DNA of 64,000 bases from Faucicola sp048551375. GTDB lineage: Bacteria; Pseudomonadota; Gammaproteobacteria; Pseudomonadales; Moraxellaceae. Where the stretch lies: positions 42,065 to 106,064 of the forward strand of contig NZ_JBLYZJ010000009.1 of the NCBI RefSeq assembly GCF_048551375.1, read 5' to 3'. The position numbers and the translations under genes are program-made. This document shows, piece after piece, positions 9,541-19,409 of the stretch. Position 1 is the stretch's first letter. Each line of letters opens with the position of its first letter. Below the pieces are notes generated by a model. It did not search any database. It saw only the letters and a program-made list of their open reading frames with translations, and was not told the DNA's origin.

Positions 9541-10227
9541 TTACTCCTTAGTCGCACTAGCAGTGGCTGAAGCAGGTGCGGTCTGGCTGGCAACCTTGGT
9601 TTTGGCGGTCTTACTCGCAACCTCAGCAGGTTTAATCATGGTAGTTACCTCAAAAGTAACATAATTATTTTCAGGGTAAGTCGCTGTTACATCCTCAGGT
9701 TTATTATTCGTAGCGGTAGTAGTAGTATTAGGAGTAGGCATTGCTGTTTGTTGGATGCTCACAACCGCTGAGTTTTCTAACCATACTGAACCATCTAAAC
9801 TTCGCATAAAAGTCGCAATCACGTTGGGATTATCCGCTTTACCAGTAAAGGTAATTTTTTCACCTTCACGTTTCATATTGGTAAGGTACATTTGAGCAGG
9901 AATCACTCTAGCAATATCATCCCAAACACGCACAGGAATTGGTCTACGCCCCTGCAAGTCTTGAATTACTTTCATGCGAGCAATAATGTCATCACGTTGC
10001 TGTTCGAGTGATTCAATTTCGGTAAGGGCTTTATCGAGTTGGGTATTTTCTTCTTTGATACGCTCATTGGCAAGGCGTTGGCTTTCAAGGGTGTTGTTAT
10101 AATAACTCCACGCAGCAAACGCACCTAATAAAGATAGTAAAAGCACCGCCACAACCAGTGTTATAAACTCACGGTTTTTACGTTCACGGACTTCTTTCCG
10201 CCAAGGCAATAAGTTAATTCTTGCCAT
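9541..10227 (-). CDS. pilN: Type IV pilus assembly protein PilN
   Basis: Starts with the diagnostic ARINLLPWRKEVRERKNREF, the segment PilM binds, followed by a membrane segment (about 22-45), a coiled coil and the periplasmic ferredoxin-like fold with GRRPIPVRVWDDIARVIP. Start and pilM stop share one base (TAATG), so translation is coupled. The C-terminus has a Thr/Ala-rich tail beyond the usual fold, giving 228 residues against roughly 200 in Pseudomonas. Confidence 0.96.
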   Translation of the reverse strand: MARINLLPWRKEVRERKNREFITLVVAVLLLSLLGAFAAWSYYNNTLESQRLANERIKEENTQLDKALTEIESLEQQRDDIIARMKVIQDLQGRRPIPVRVWDDIARVIPAQMYLTNMKREGEKITFTGKADNPNVIATFMRSLDGSVWLENSAVVSIQQTAMPTPNTTTTATNNKPEDVTATYPENNYVTFEVTTMIKPAEVASKTAKTKVASQTAPASATASATKE

Positions 10228-11282
10228 TAGTCAAAACTCCTCAATGCTAGACCACAGGCTGCCATCAGGCTGGGTGCATCCATGATGAGTGCATCGGTCT
10301 TGATATTGTTATTAATTGTCATATTGGAGAAAGGATTAGCGATACTGGTACGACTACCCAGTTTTTGTTCAACCATACTGGCTAAACCGGGGATACTCGC
10401 ACTACCACCAGACAATAAAATATAATCTACTTGATGGCTTTGACTGGATGAAAAATAAAATTGTAACGAGCGTGTAATTTGTTGGACAATCGAATCCAAA
10501 AATGGCATAAGGACATCAGATTGATAGTCATCTGGCAAGGTCATATTACGCTTGTTAAGCATGGCTTCTTCGTAAGTTAGACCGTAGCGATTTTGAATAT
10601 TTTCGGTCAGCTGTGAGCCACCAAATAATTGCTCACGGCTGTATACAAACTCACCGTCTTTGGCAATATATAGCGTGGTTTGGCTATGCCCAATATCAAT
10701 CAGTGCGACATTTTGCGGTTGACCTGGTAGGCTATCAACGATCAATTGAAAAGCTCGCTCAATGGCATACGATTCAACATCAATGACTTTTGCTTCAAGC
10801 CCGCCCATTGCCAAGACATCAACACGTTGATCAACGTTTTCTGAACGAGAAGCCACAAGTAGCACACGAGATTGCCCCTCGCTACTGGGTGAGTTCCCCA
10901 ATACCTCAAAATCCAAGTTCACTTCATCCAATGGATAAGGGATATATTGGTCAGCATCTAAGCGAATTCTGGCTTCTCGCTCAGTATCAGACATATTGGT
11001 ATCCATCTCAATCACTTTACTAATAACTGACGCACCTGAAACAGCGGTGGCGGCAGTTTTTGTCGAAAAGCTTTGAGATCGACTAAGCTTGGAGATAGCA
11101 TCACTGACGGCTTCAATGTCGACAATGTTTTTGTCGGCGACCAATCCACGAGCCAATGGTTCAATACCATAGCTTTTTAGGTGAAATAGCCCTTGTTGCC
11201 TTGTGATTTCTACCATCTTAACGGCGGTAGAGGTAATATCGACACCAAGTAGTTGCTTGTTGTTTTTTGTAAATAACCTCAC
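10227..11282 (-). CDS. pilM: Type IV pilus assembly ATPase-like protein PilM
   Basis: Actin-like cytoplasmic protein that binds ATP and the PilN N-terminus. LLGVDITSTAVKMVE is the first phosphate loop, ALIDIGHSQTTLYI the second, and LLSGGSASIPGLASMVEQ the adenosine motif. Length 351 is usual. It opens the pilus operon. The start is a GTG, chosen because AAGGA lies 8 nt upstream and the reading frame gives the expected RLFTKNNKQLLGVD N-terminus. It is divergent from ponA over about 200 bp, as in Pseudomonas. Confidence 0.96.
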   Translation of the reverse strand: MRLFTKNNKQLLGVDITSTAVKMVEITRQQGLFHLKSYGIEPLARGLVADKNIVDIEAVSDAISKLSRSQSFSTKTAATAVSGASVISKVIEMDTNMSDTEREARIRLDADQYIPYPLDEVNLDFEVLGNSPSSEGQSRVLLVASRSENVDQRVDVLAMGGLEAKVIDVESYAIERAFQLIVDSLPGQPQNVALIDIGHSQTTLYIAKDGEFVYSREQLFGGSQLTENIQNRYGLTYEEAMLNKRNMTLPDDYQSDVLMPFLDSIVQQITRSLQFYFSSSQSHQVDYILLSGGSASIPGLASMVEQKLGSRTSIANPFSNMTINNNIKTDALIMDAPSLMAACGLALRSFD

Positions 11283-11420
11283 AAGAATGTTCCTTATTAT
11301 TCTAATGTCGGTAACGGAAATTATTTTAATGATACGATACTTGAGAAAGCAAACTTATTCAACCTTTTTTGTCCACCTAATCGGTGCGTTTCTAAAAAAA
11401 GCGATAAAGGGTAAGAATTT

Positions 11421-11451
11421 TTTACAGTAAAATATGAATTTTCGCTATAAT
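11421..11451 (+). promoter_or_regulatory. Candidate sigma70 promoter of ponA
   Basis: A perfect -10 TATAAT lies 31 bp before the ponA start. A -35-like TTTACA (or TTACAG) is 18-19 bp upstream of it, slightly longer than ideal spacing. It sits in the pilM-ponA divergent gap. Confidence 0.6.
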
Positions 11452-11482
11452 GTGACTTTATTTTTCTTGAGCTGATGATTTT

Positions 11483-14242
11483 ATGTCCACCTCAACCCCT
11501 GTCTCTTCTTTTACTTGGTTACGCCTATTATTAAATCTTTGTATGGCATTGATTGCACTATTCTTTGTCTTATTATTGGCGTTTCCCATTGGTTTTTATG
11601 GCATGGCAATGTATATTGGTCCAAGCCTACCCAGTTTGGACGAATTAAAACAAGCCAAACTGGCAATGCCGCTACAGATTTATACCCAAGATAATAAACT
11701 CATCGGTCAATATGGCAATACCATGTCACTGCCTGTCGCCTATGAACAAATACCAAAAAATATGGTGAATGCGTTTTTGGCAGCAGAAGATTCCTCTTTT
11801 TTTCAGCACAGTGGCATTAGTGTCAAAGGTATTGGGCGTGCCTTGACCGAAGCGGTGAGCGATGATGAAGGGCAAACAGGTGGTTCGACCATTACTCAGC
11901 AAGTTGCCAAAAATTATTTTTTATCATCTGAACGCACCCTCAATCGTAAATTAACTGAGTTATTTTTGGCTCGAAAAATCGAAGAAAAACTCAGTAAAAA
12001 CGATATTTTCACCTTATATGTCAATAAAATTTATTTGGGTGAAGGGGCGTATGGCATCAGAGCAGCCGCTAAACAATATTATAGCAAATCCTTAGATAAG
12101 TTGACAATTGCTGAAATGGCAATGATTGCAGGGTTACCCAAAGCCCCTTCCAAATACAACCCTGTGGCAAATCCTGAACGTGCCTTAGAACGCCGTAATT
12201 GGATTATCGGACAAATGCTAAAAAATGGGGCAATTACCCAAGCCCAGCATGATGAGGCAGTGGTTGCACCGATTGGTTTACATTTATACCAAGCCAAGTT
12301 GGATATGAATTTTCCTTATTTGGCAGAAATGACTCGCTTTGCGATGGTACAGCAATACGGTGAAAGCGTAGTCGATTCTGGTTGGCGGATTCGTTTGACC
12401 ATTAACAGTGAAACCCAGAAAATTGCCGAAAATGCCCTAAAACGGGGACTATTTGCTTACGACCGCCGTCATGGATGGCGTGGTGGCATGGGGAATACCA
12501 AAGATAAAGAAAAACCTGTTAAACTTGCCAATTTCCCTGTTCTCAATGGCTTTTATCCTGTTGAAGTCACCAAAGTATATGCAGGTAATGGCTTTGATGC
12601 AGTCATGCAAGATGGCACTGCGATTAAAGTGCCTTGGTCAGCGATGCGTTGGGCAACGCTTCGCTATCGCAATCCCAACTCAGCTTATATCTCTAACAAT
12701 ATCGTTAACCCCCATGATATTGTGTATGTCAGCAGTAATGAGGATAAGACCAGTTGGAATCTAGTACAGATTCCTGCAGTTGAAGGCTCATTGGTATCTG
12801 TGAATCCAGATACGGGGGCATTATTGACAGCGGTTGGTGGCTTTGACTTTTATAAAAGTAAGTTTAACCGTGCATTACAAGGCTATCGCCAGCCGGGTTC
12901 TACGATTAAACCCTTGGTGTATACCACCGCCCTTGAAAAAGGCTTTAGCCCAGACACCTTAGTTTCTGACGGTCCGCTAAAAGTCGGTTCTTGGGAACCG
13001 AAAAACTCAGGAGGTGGTAACCTCGGTATGATACCGCTACGCAAAGGATTGTACTTATCACGCAACTTGGTATCTATTCGTGTCCTACGTTCAGCAGGTA
13101 TCTCAGATACACGAGAAATGCTCAATCAATTTGGGCTAGAAAAAGACCGTATGCCCACCACCCTATCCTTGGCACTCGGTTCAGGTGAAGCCACACCGAT
13201 TCAGATGGCAACCGCTTATGCTACCTTTGCCAATGGTGGGCATCGTATTCAACCTTACTTCATTGAACAAATTTTTGACTACTCAAATAAACTAATCTAC
13301 CAAGCCAACCCCCAACAGGCGTGTGCTATCTGCTTTAATAGTGAACTTAAACGCACCAACGAAGCCAACATTAAAGCCTATCAACACACCCAAAAATTAT
13401 TGGCGAACCCAGACTTACGACTCAATGATAAACAAGATACTGAACAACCTGTCGATTTATTAGATGAAAATCCATTAGATAATAAAGATAAAGAAAAAAA
13501 CAAAGATAAAACCAAAGATAGTAAGCAAGATAAAGCCACAGAATTAACCGAAGACCAACAAATCCAAGCCGAGCTTGAAGCCCTAAAAGCCAGTAAACAA
13601 CAAGCCTTGCAAGCCAAAATTTATGATGCAGGCCCAGAAACAGATAAGCTTAAACCCACACCTATACAATATGTGACCGCCCAGCAAGCCCCTCGCATCA
13701 TCGCCTCAAGCTCTGCCTTCCAAATGGCAAATATCTTACGTGATGTCATCCAACGAGGCACTGCAACCAAAGCCAAAGCCATGGGACGCTCAGATGTCGG
13801 CGGTAAAACAGGGACAACCAATGATGCCAAAGACGCATGGTTTGCAGGCATTCACCCAACTATGGCAACTGCGGTATGGATTGGCTTTGACCAACCGATT
13901 GGTTTGGGTAAAAAAGAATTTGGTGGTGTGGCTGCCCTACCTGTTTGGATGGACTTTACCTCAAAAATGCTTAAAGGCAAACCTGTGGAATGGGTATCGG
14001 TCAATAACCGTGCAAAATCAAAAAAGAAAGAGCAGGAAACCATTGAATTGACTGACAAAGGCAGTCGCCGAGTGGATAGCAAAGGCAATGAAATCAAAGA
14101 AGACGATAAGCCACCACAAGCAGTCGCTCAAAAACGCCCAGTAGAAGTCGCCTCAACCGTGAATGCTACTTTTGACAATACCGCTCAATTACAAAATAAT
14201 CGTCCGTTGACTAACCCAGCGAACAACTCAACCAGCAAATAA
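11483..14242 (+). CDS. ponA: Penicillin-binding protein 1A (bifunctional transglycosylase/transpeptidase)
   Basis: Polymerises and cross-links peptidoglycan in the periplasm. Membrane anchor at about residues 15-40. The glycosyltransferase motifs are complete: EDSSFFQHSGI (catalytic Glu), GGSTITQQVAKNY and RKIEEKL. The transpeptidase has SxxK in GSTIKP (about residue 470), SRN near 525 and KTGT near 774. An OB-like insertion between the two enzymes is typical of class A PBPs. At 919 residues it is long: between SRN and KTGT there is an extra hydrophilic stretch of about 80 residues (about 640-720) rich in Lys and Asp, and the C-terminal tail after WMDF is also charged and unstructured. Divergent from pilM, the conserved arrangement. 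Confidence 0.96.
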   Translation: MSTSTPVSSFTWLRLLLNLCMALIALFFVLLLAFPIGFYGMAMYIGPSLPSLDELKQAKLAMPLQIYTQDNKLIGQYGNTMSLPVAYEQIPKNMVNAFLAAEDSSFFQHSGISVKGIGRALTEAVSDDEGQTGGSTITQQVAKNYFLSSERTLNRKLTELFLARKIEEKLSKNDIFTLYVNKIYLGEGAYGIRAAAKQYYSKSLDKLTIAEMAMIAGLPKAPSKYNPVANPERALERRNWIIGQMLKNGAITQAQHDEAVVAPIGLHLYQAKLDMNFPYLAEMTRFAMVQQYGESVVDSGWRIRLTINSETQKIAENALKRGLFAYDRRHGWRGGMGNTKDKEKPVKLANFPVLNGFYPVEVTKVYAGNGFDAVMQDGTAIKVPWSAMRWATLRYRNPNSAYISNNIVNPHDIVYVSSNEDKTSWNLVQIPAVEGSLVSVNPDTGALLTAVGGFDFYKSKFNRALQGYRQPGSTIKPLVYTTALEKGFSPDTLVSDGPLKVGSWEPKNSGGGNLGMIPLRKGLYLSRNLVSIRVLRSAGISDTREMLNQFGLEKDRMPTTLSLALGSGEATPIQMATAYATFANGGHRIQPYFIEQIFDYSNKLIYQANPQQACAICFNSELKRTNEANIKAYQHTQKLLANPDLRLNDKQDTEQPVDLLDENPLDNKDKEKNKDKTKDSKQDKATELTEDQQIQAELEALKASKQQALQAKIYDAGPETDKLKPTPIQYVTAQQAPRIIASSSAFQMANILRDVIQRGTATKAKAMGRSDVGGKTGTTNDAKDAWFAGIHPTMATAVWIGFDQPIGLGKKEFGGVAALPVWMDFTSKMLKGKPVEWVSVNNRAKSKKKEQETIELTDKGSRRVDSKGNEIKEDDKPPQAVAQKRPVEVASTVNATFDNTAQLQNNRPLTNPANNSTSK

Positions 14243-14250
14243 GGTATATG

Positions 14251-14370
14251 GGACTTACAAAAAATATCATTTGTAAGTTGATTTGAAGTATAAGACCCAA
14301 CTTACATGATTGATAATGTTGGGTTTCGCACACTCAATCCAACCTACACATTATGAAAATGCGTAAGTCC
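14251..14370. repeat. 120-bp inverted-repeat-bounded element after ponA
   Basis: The ends GGACTTAC and GTAAGTCC are exact inverted repeats. Inside are two further hairpins: ACTTACAAA/TTTGTAAGT (9-bp stem, 14253-14278) and CCCAAC/GTTGGG. The size, non-coding content and inverted ends suggest a MITE or a remnant of an insertion sequence; the hairpins could also end the convergent ponA transcript. No transposase is nearby. Confidence 0.5.
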
Positions 14371-14379
14371 TAGCTATCA

Positions 14380-14913
14380 TTAAAACTCCACCATACCTGC
14401 ACGTAACGCCTCAATCACCGCCAATAAATCCTGTCGCCATTGACGAAGCAAGTCAGTGGAGATTGTCGAACCATGCGAACTGGTTGGCATAACCCCTGTT
14501 GCCATGACATCCACAACTGGCAAGCGTAAGCTATCAGCCGTACTATCAGTTAATACGTCATCTTTGGGCGTGGGTTTATATAGCACCTGTTGCCATGCTC
14601 GCTCAATTTCCCCCAAAAAATCCGTTTGTAATAACTTGGTCAAACGCAACACCTCTGGCGATATTTGGGTACGAGCCTCTAAAGCATGAGCAATGCTGTC
14701 TAAGCTTGGTTGGGTTTGATTGAGTTGATAATAGCGAGCAATTTCTTGTAACAGTGCCAAATAACCGCCATGCAAGTGCATCACAGCTGATTCAATATGG
14801 GCTTGCACCAGTTGTGGGTCTTGGGTTTGTTCAGCCAATTGGCAATACACTCGCACAAAATACAATTTTTGGTTGGTGCGGTCAGCGTGATAACGTGCAA
14901 CTCGATTTGCCAT
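14380..14913 (-). CDS. Conserved hypothetical protein, DUF6586-like
   Basis: A soluble, mostly helical 177-residue protein. The motif RTNQKLYFVRVYCQLAEQ near the N-terminus and HLHGGYLALLQEIARYY in the middle resemble a small family seen in Pseudomonas and Acinetobacter and labelled DUF6586; function unknown. The centre keeps helices ending FLGEIERAWQQVLYKP; the C-terminus has WRQDLLAVIEALR. It starts with a good AAGGA site and converges with ponA. The family call is from memory of the RTNQK motif. Confidence 0.6.
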   Translation of the reverse strand: MANRVARYHADRTNQKLYFVRVYCQLAEQTQDPQLVQAHIESAVMHLHGGYLALLQEIARYYQLNQTQPSLDSIAHALEARTQISPEVLRLTKLLQTDFLGEIERAWQQVLYKPTPKDDVLTDSTADSLRLPVVDVMATGVMPTSSHGSTISTDLLRQWRQDLLAVIEALRAGMVEF

Positions 14914-14941
14914 AATATAATTCCTTAAAAATAACAGCCAT

Positions 14942-14973
14942 AAAAAAGGCCGATACTTTGACCGACCTCTTTT
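14942..14973 (-). terminator. Rho-independent terminator of rpoC
   Basis: On the minus strand a 13-bp stem (AAAAGAGGTCGGT with ATCGGCCTTTTTT, G-U pairs allowed) with a 6-nt loop, ending in a T-run, begins 12 nt after the rpoC stop codon. It would end the rpl-rpo transcript. Confidence 0.85.
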
Positions 14974-14985
14974 ATTAATTCACGA

Positions 14986-17900
14986 TTATTTTGCCTCTTG
15001 ATTAAACTCTTCGGCAAATTGGTCTTCAAAACTCATCGGTGCAACTTCTGAGCTTTCGGTAAATAGACTATCCAAGGCATCAAGGCTGTCTTCAGCGACA
15101 GGGGCAACCGTGGTAGCCGTTTCTTGACGTTGAGTATGATATGCCAAACCTGTACCTGATGGGACAAGACGACCCACGACCACGTTTTCTTTCAGACCAC
15201 GTAAGTCATCAATCTTACCTGTGACGGCAGCAGCAGTCAATACACGAGTGGTTTCTTGGAACGAAGCCGCTGAAATAAAGCTTTCAGTTGCCAATGAAGC
15301 TTTGGTAATACCGAGCAATAAACGTTCAAACTTCACAGGGAATTTGTTTTCGCTGTCCAATTTTTTGTTAAGTGCTACGATATCCGCATATTCCGCTTGG
15401 TCGCCTTTGAAGTAGCTAGAGTCGCCACCCTCAGTGATTTCGACTTTACGAAGCATTTGACGAATAATAACTTCAATGTGTTTGTCGTTGATTTTTACCC
15501 CTTGTAGGCGATAAACATCTTGCACTTCGTTGACGATATAATTCGCCAATTCGGTTTCACCTTTTAGGCGTAAGATATCATGCGGGTTGGCTGGGCCGTC
15601 AGCAATGACTTCGCCACGTTCCACACGCTCACCCTCAAACACGTTGATTTGTCGCCATTTTGGAATCAACTCTTCATGGATATCACCATCATCATTGGTG
15701 ATGATAAAGCGGTTTTTACCTTTGGTTTCTTTACCAAAACTGACTGTACCACTCATCTCTGCCATGATGGCATGGTCTTTTGGACGGCGAGCTTCAAACA
15801 AGTCAGCCACACGAGGTAGACCCCCTGTAATATCTTTAGTACCTGACGATTCTTGTGGCACACGACCCAAAATCGAACCTGTGGTCACTTCATCGCCCTC
15901 ACGCACACGCAAGATGGTTTGTTGTGGTAAGAAATACACCACTTCTTTACCTTCAGCGGTATCTAAGATAATCGCTGGGCGGAGGTCTTTACCACTGGTT
16001 GGGCGGTCTTTGGTTGCCAAAATTTCGTAAGAACTCATCCCTGTGGCTTCGTCAATTTTCATGGTTGCCGTGATGCCATCAGTGATGTCATTGAAACGGG
16101 CTTTACCAGACACCTCAGTGATAATTGGGTGGGTATGCGGATCCCATTTGGCAATGACTTGACCTGCGGTCACTTCTGCACCATCAGTCACCATAACTGA
16201 TGAGCCGTAAGGTACTTTATAATGCTCACGCTCACGTCCTAGCTCATCGGTCACACCAATTTCAGCAGAACGAGAAACAACGACCAAGTGACCATCGGCA
16301 TGGCTTACTGATTTCAAGTTTTGGAAGCGAACAGTACCGCCTTTATTGACCTGAATGCTGTTTTCCACGGCTGCCGCATTTGCCGCACCACCCACGTGGA
16401 AGGTACGCATGGTCAGCTGTGTCCCCGGTTCACCGATTGATTGAGCCGCCATCACACCCACTGACTCACCGATATTCACACGATGACCACGAGCAAGGTC
16501 ACGACCGTAACACTTAGCACACACACCATAAGGCACATCACAGGTAATGACAGAGCGTACCCACACTTCATCAACACCGTGTTCATCTAGCTCTTTAACC
16601 CAATGTTCATCAAGTAATGTACCGACTGGAATCGCTACTTCGCCTGTTTTGTTTGAAATGACATCTTTGGCAGTCACACGACCCAATACACGGTCAGCCA
16701 ACTGCTCGATGATTTCGCCACCCTCAATGTGTGGTTTCATCAAAATGCCTTTGTCTGTACCACAATCTTGTTGGGTAATGACCAAATCTTGAGCCACATC
16801 AACCAAACGGCGAGTCAAATAACCCGAGTTTGCGGTTTTTAATGCAGTATCCGCCAAACCTTTACGAGCCCCGTGGGTCGAGATAAAGTATTGTAAGACG
16901 CTCAAACCTTCACGGAAGTTGGCTTTAATTGGGGTTTCGATAATCGAGCCGTCTGGTTTTGCCATCAAGCCACGCATACCTGCCAACTGACGAATCTGAG
17001 CGGCACTACCCCTCGCCCCTGAGTCTGACATGATATAAATCGAGTTAAAGGATTTTTCTTTTTCCTCTTCGCCTTTGCTATTGATAACGGTATCTTGGGA
17101 TAGGTTATCCATCATGGCTTTAGCGATTTGTTCGTTGGTACGTGACCAAATATCAATCACTTTATTATAGCGTTCACCTGCGGTCACAAAACCTTGTTCA
17201 AACTGGCTTTCAATCTCACGTACTTCGGCATCGGCTGATTCGATGATTTTGTTTTTGGTTGGTGGAATAACCATGTCTTCCATACCAATTGACACACCTG
17301 ATAAGGTCGCTTGAGCAAAACCTAGGTACATTAATTGGTCAGCGAACATAACGCTATGCTTCACGCCCATTGTACGGTAACACGCATTAATCAACTTAGC
17401 GATGTTCTTTTTGGTCATCTCTTTGTTGACTTCATCAAAACTCATACCTTTTGGCGTGATGTTCCAAATCAAACAACGACCTGCGACTGTTTCGACTTTA
17501 CGTTTTTGTTTGCTAGCATTGCCTGCTTCATCATAAGTCGTTTCGGTCACACGCACGGTAATTTTGGCATTGACGCTCAAATCACGTGTACCCAACGCAC
17601 GATAAACTTCTTCAACATTGGCAAAGGTCATACCTTCACCTTTGGCATTGACTTTACCACGGCTGATATAGTATAGACCCAAGACAACGTCTTGTGATGG
17701 GGTAATGATTGGCTCACCGTTGGCAGGTGACAAGATGTTGTTGGTAGACATCATCAAGGCACGGGCTTCAAGCTGGGCTTCAAGGGTCAATGGCACGTGT
17801 ACCGCCATTTGGTCACCGTCAAAGTCGGCGTTGAACGCACTACACACCAATGGGTGTAACTGAATCGCTTTACCTTCAATCAATACAGGCTCAAACGCTT

Positions 17901-19209
17901 GTAAACCAAGACGGTGAAGGGTTGGTGCACGGTTAAGTAGCACTGGGTGTTCACGAATCACACTGGCAAGCATATCCCAAACGGCTGGCTCTTCACGCTC
18001 AACCATTTTCTTGGCAGCTTTGATGGTGGTGGCGATACCATTTTGGAGCAATTTGGCATAAGTAAATGGCTTGAACAACTCCAATGCCATTTTCTTTGGC
18101 AAACCACATTGATGCAAGCGTAGGTATGGACCAACGGTAATGACCGAACGTCCAGAGTAATCCACACGTTTACCCAATAAGTTTTGGCGGAAACGACCTT
18201 GTTTACCTTTAATCATGTCTGCCAATGATTTGAGTGGGCGTTTGTTCGAGCCAGTGATGGCACGTCCACGGCGACCATTATCCAATAACGCATCAACTGA
18301 CTCTTGCAACATACGTTTTTCGTTACGCACAATGATGTCAGGAGCATTTAACTCTAATAAACGTTTTAGACGGTTATTTCGGTTAATCACACGGCGATAG
18401 AGGTCATTCAAATCAGACGTGGCAAAACGACCACCTTCCAGTGGGACTAATGGACGCAAATCAGGTGGCAATACAGGCAAGATGGTCATTACCATCCATT
18501 CTGGCTTGTTGTTTGAATCACGGAATGATTCAAGCAGTTTCAAGCGTTTTGACATTTTTTTGAGTTTGGTTTCTGAACCTGTATTGGGAATTTCTTCACG
18601 CAATTGGTCAATTTCCAAATCCACGTCAATATCTTTTAGCAAGTCTTGAACGGCTTCTGCACCCATTTTGGCAGTGAATTCATCACCAAATTCTTCAAGG
18701 GCTTTGAAATAATCTTCATCGTCAAGCAACTGATATTTTTCAAGGCTAGTCATTCCTGGGTCAGTGACGACATAGCTTTCAAAATACAACACACGCTCAA
18801 TATCACGAAGCGTCATATCCAATAATAGACCGATACGGCTAGGCAGTGATTTTAAGAACCAAATATGAGCAACAGGACTGGCAAGCTCGATATGTCCCAT
18901 ACGGTCACGGCGAACTTTGGCTGCGGTGACTTCTACGCCACATTTTTCACAAATCACACCTTGGAATTTACGGCGTTTGTATTTACCACATAGGCATTCG
19001 TAGTCTTTGACTGGCCCGAAGATTTTGGCACAAAACAAGCCATCACGCTCAGGTTTAAAGGTACGGTAGTTGATGGTTTCAGGCTTTTTAACTTCACCGT
19101 GTGACCATGATTTGATGGTATCTGGCGAGGCTAAAGAAATTTGAATGCTGTCAAATTCTTGAGTGTTAGAATCGACAGGGCTTTTCATAATATCGAGTAA
19201 GTCTTTCAA
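14986..19209 (-). CDS. rpoC: DNA-directed RNA polymerase subunit beta'
   Basis: Largest core subunit of RNA polymerase. Zinc site 1 (CLCG...CEKC, residues about 72-90), the catalytic NADFDGDQMA loop with three Mg-binding Asp near residue 460, zinc site 2 (CDVPYGVCAKCYG, about 890) and the bridge-helix/trigger-loop region (GEPGTQLTMRTFHVGG) are all present. Its 1,407 residues match E. coli length. The C-terminus ends in an acidic tail. Downstream of rpoB by 200 bp and the last gene of the block. Confidence 0.99.
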   Translation of the reverse strand: MKDLLDIMKSPVDSNTQEFDSIQISLASPDTIKSWSHGEVKKPETINYRTFKPERDGLFCAKIFGPVKDYECLCGKYKRRKFQGVICEKCGVEVTAAKVRRDRMGHIELASPVAHIWFLKSLPSRIGLLLDMTLRDIERVLYFESYVVTDPGMTSLEKYQLLDDEDYFKALEEFGDEFTAKMGAEAVQDLLKDIDVDLEIDQLREEIPNTGSETKLKKMSKRLKLLESFRDSNNKPEWMVMTILPVLPPDLRPLVPLEGGRFATSDLNDLYRRVINRNNRLKRLLELNAPDIIVRNEKRMLQESVDALLDNGRRGRAITGSNKRPLKSLADMIKGKQGRFRQNLLGKRVDYSGRSVITVGPYLRLHQCGLPKKMALELFKPFTYAKLLQNGIATTIKAAKKMVEREEPAVWDMLASVIREHPVLLNRAPTLHRLGLQAFEPVLIEGKAIQLHPLVCSAFNADFDGDQMAVHVPLTLEAQLEARALMMSTNNILSPANGEPIITPSQDVVLGLYYISRGKVNAKGEGMTFANVEEVYRALGTRDLSVNAKITVRVTETTYDEAGNASKQKRKVETVAGRCLIWNITPKGMSFDEVNKEMTKKNIAKLINACYRTMGVKHSVMFADQLMYLGFAQATLSGVSIGMEDMVIPPTKNKIIESADAEVREIESQFEQGFVTAGERYNKVIDIWSRTNEQIAKAMMDNLSQDTVINSKGEEEKEKSFNSIYIMSDSGARGSAAQIRQLAGMRGLMAKPDGSIIETPIKANFREGLSVLQYFISTHGARKGLADTALKTANSGYLTRRLVDVAQDLVITQQDCGTDKGILMKPHIEGGEIIEQLADRVLGRVTAKDVISNKTGEVAIPVGTLLDEHWVKELDEHGVDEVWVRSVITCDVPYGVCAKCYGRDLARGHRVNIGESVGVMAAQSIGEPGTQLTMRTFHVGGAANAAAVENSIQVNKGGTVRFQNLKSVSHADGHLVVVSRSAEIGVTDELGREREHYKVPYGSSVMVTDGAEVTAGQVIAKWDPHTHPIITEVSGKARFNDITDGITATMKIDEATGMSSYEILATKDRPTSGKDLRPAIILDTAEGKEVVYFLPQQTILRVREGDEVTTGSILGRVPQESSGTKDITGGLPRVADLFEARRPKDHAIMAEMSGTVSFGKETKGKNRFIITNDDGDIHEELIPKWRQINVFEGERVERGEVIADGPANPHDILRLKGETELANYIVNEVQDVYRLQGVKINDKHIEVIIRQMLRKVEITEGGDSSYFKGDQAEYADIVALNKKLDSENKFPVKFERLLLGITKASLATESFISAASFQETTRVLTAAAVTGKIDDLRGLKENVVVGRLVPSGTGLAYHTQRQETATTVAPVAEDSLDALDSLFTESSEVAPMSFEDQFAEEFNQEAK

Positions 19210-19409
19210 ACTGCTTCTCCATCGGATTCGCTGGCAAGGTCATCGTTGACACCCTAAAAGGCTACGCCCTATAGACGCATGACAACCGAGCAGACTTTAG
19301 TTGATTTTGGTATTTTTTAAAGCGATTATAAAGGTATTGCTAAATACAGCGAATACAAGGTGATAGTTTAAATCAACTACCCCTTGTATGTCAGTTAACC
19401 ATCTATTGA

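Noticed and set aside
15587..16030. 147-codon plus-strand frame within rpoC
   Set aside because: Complementary-strand shadow of rpoC; composition Ser/Arg/Pro-rich and no recognisable domain.
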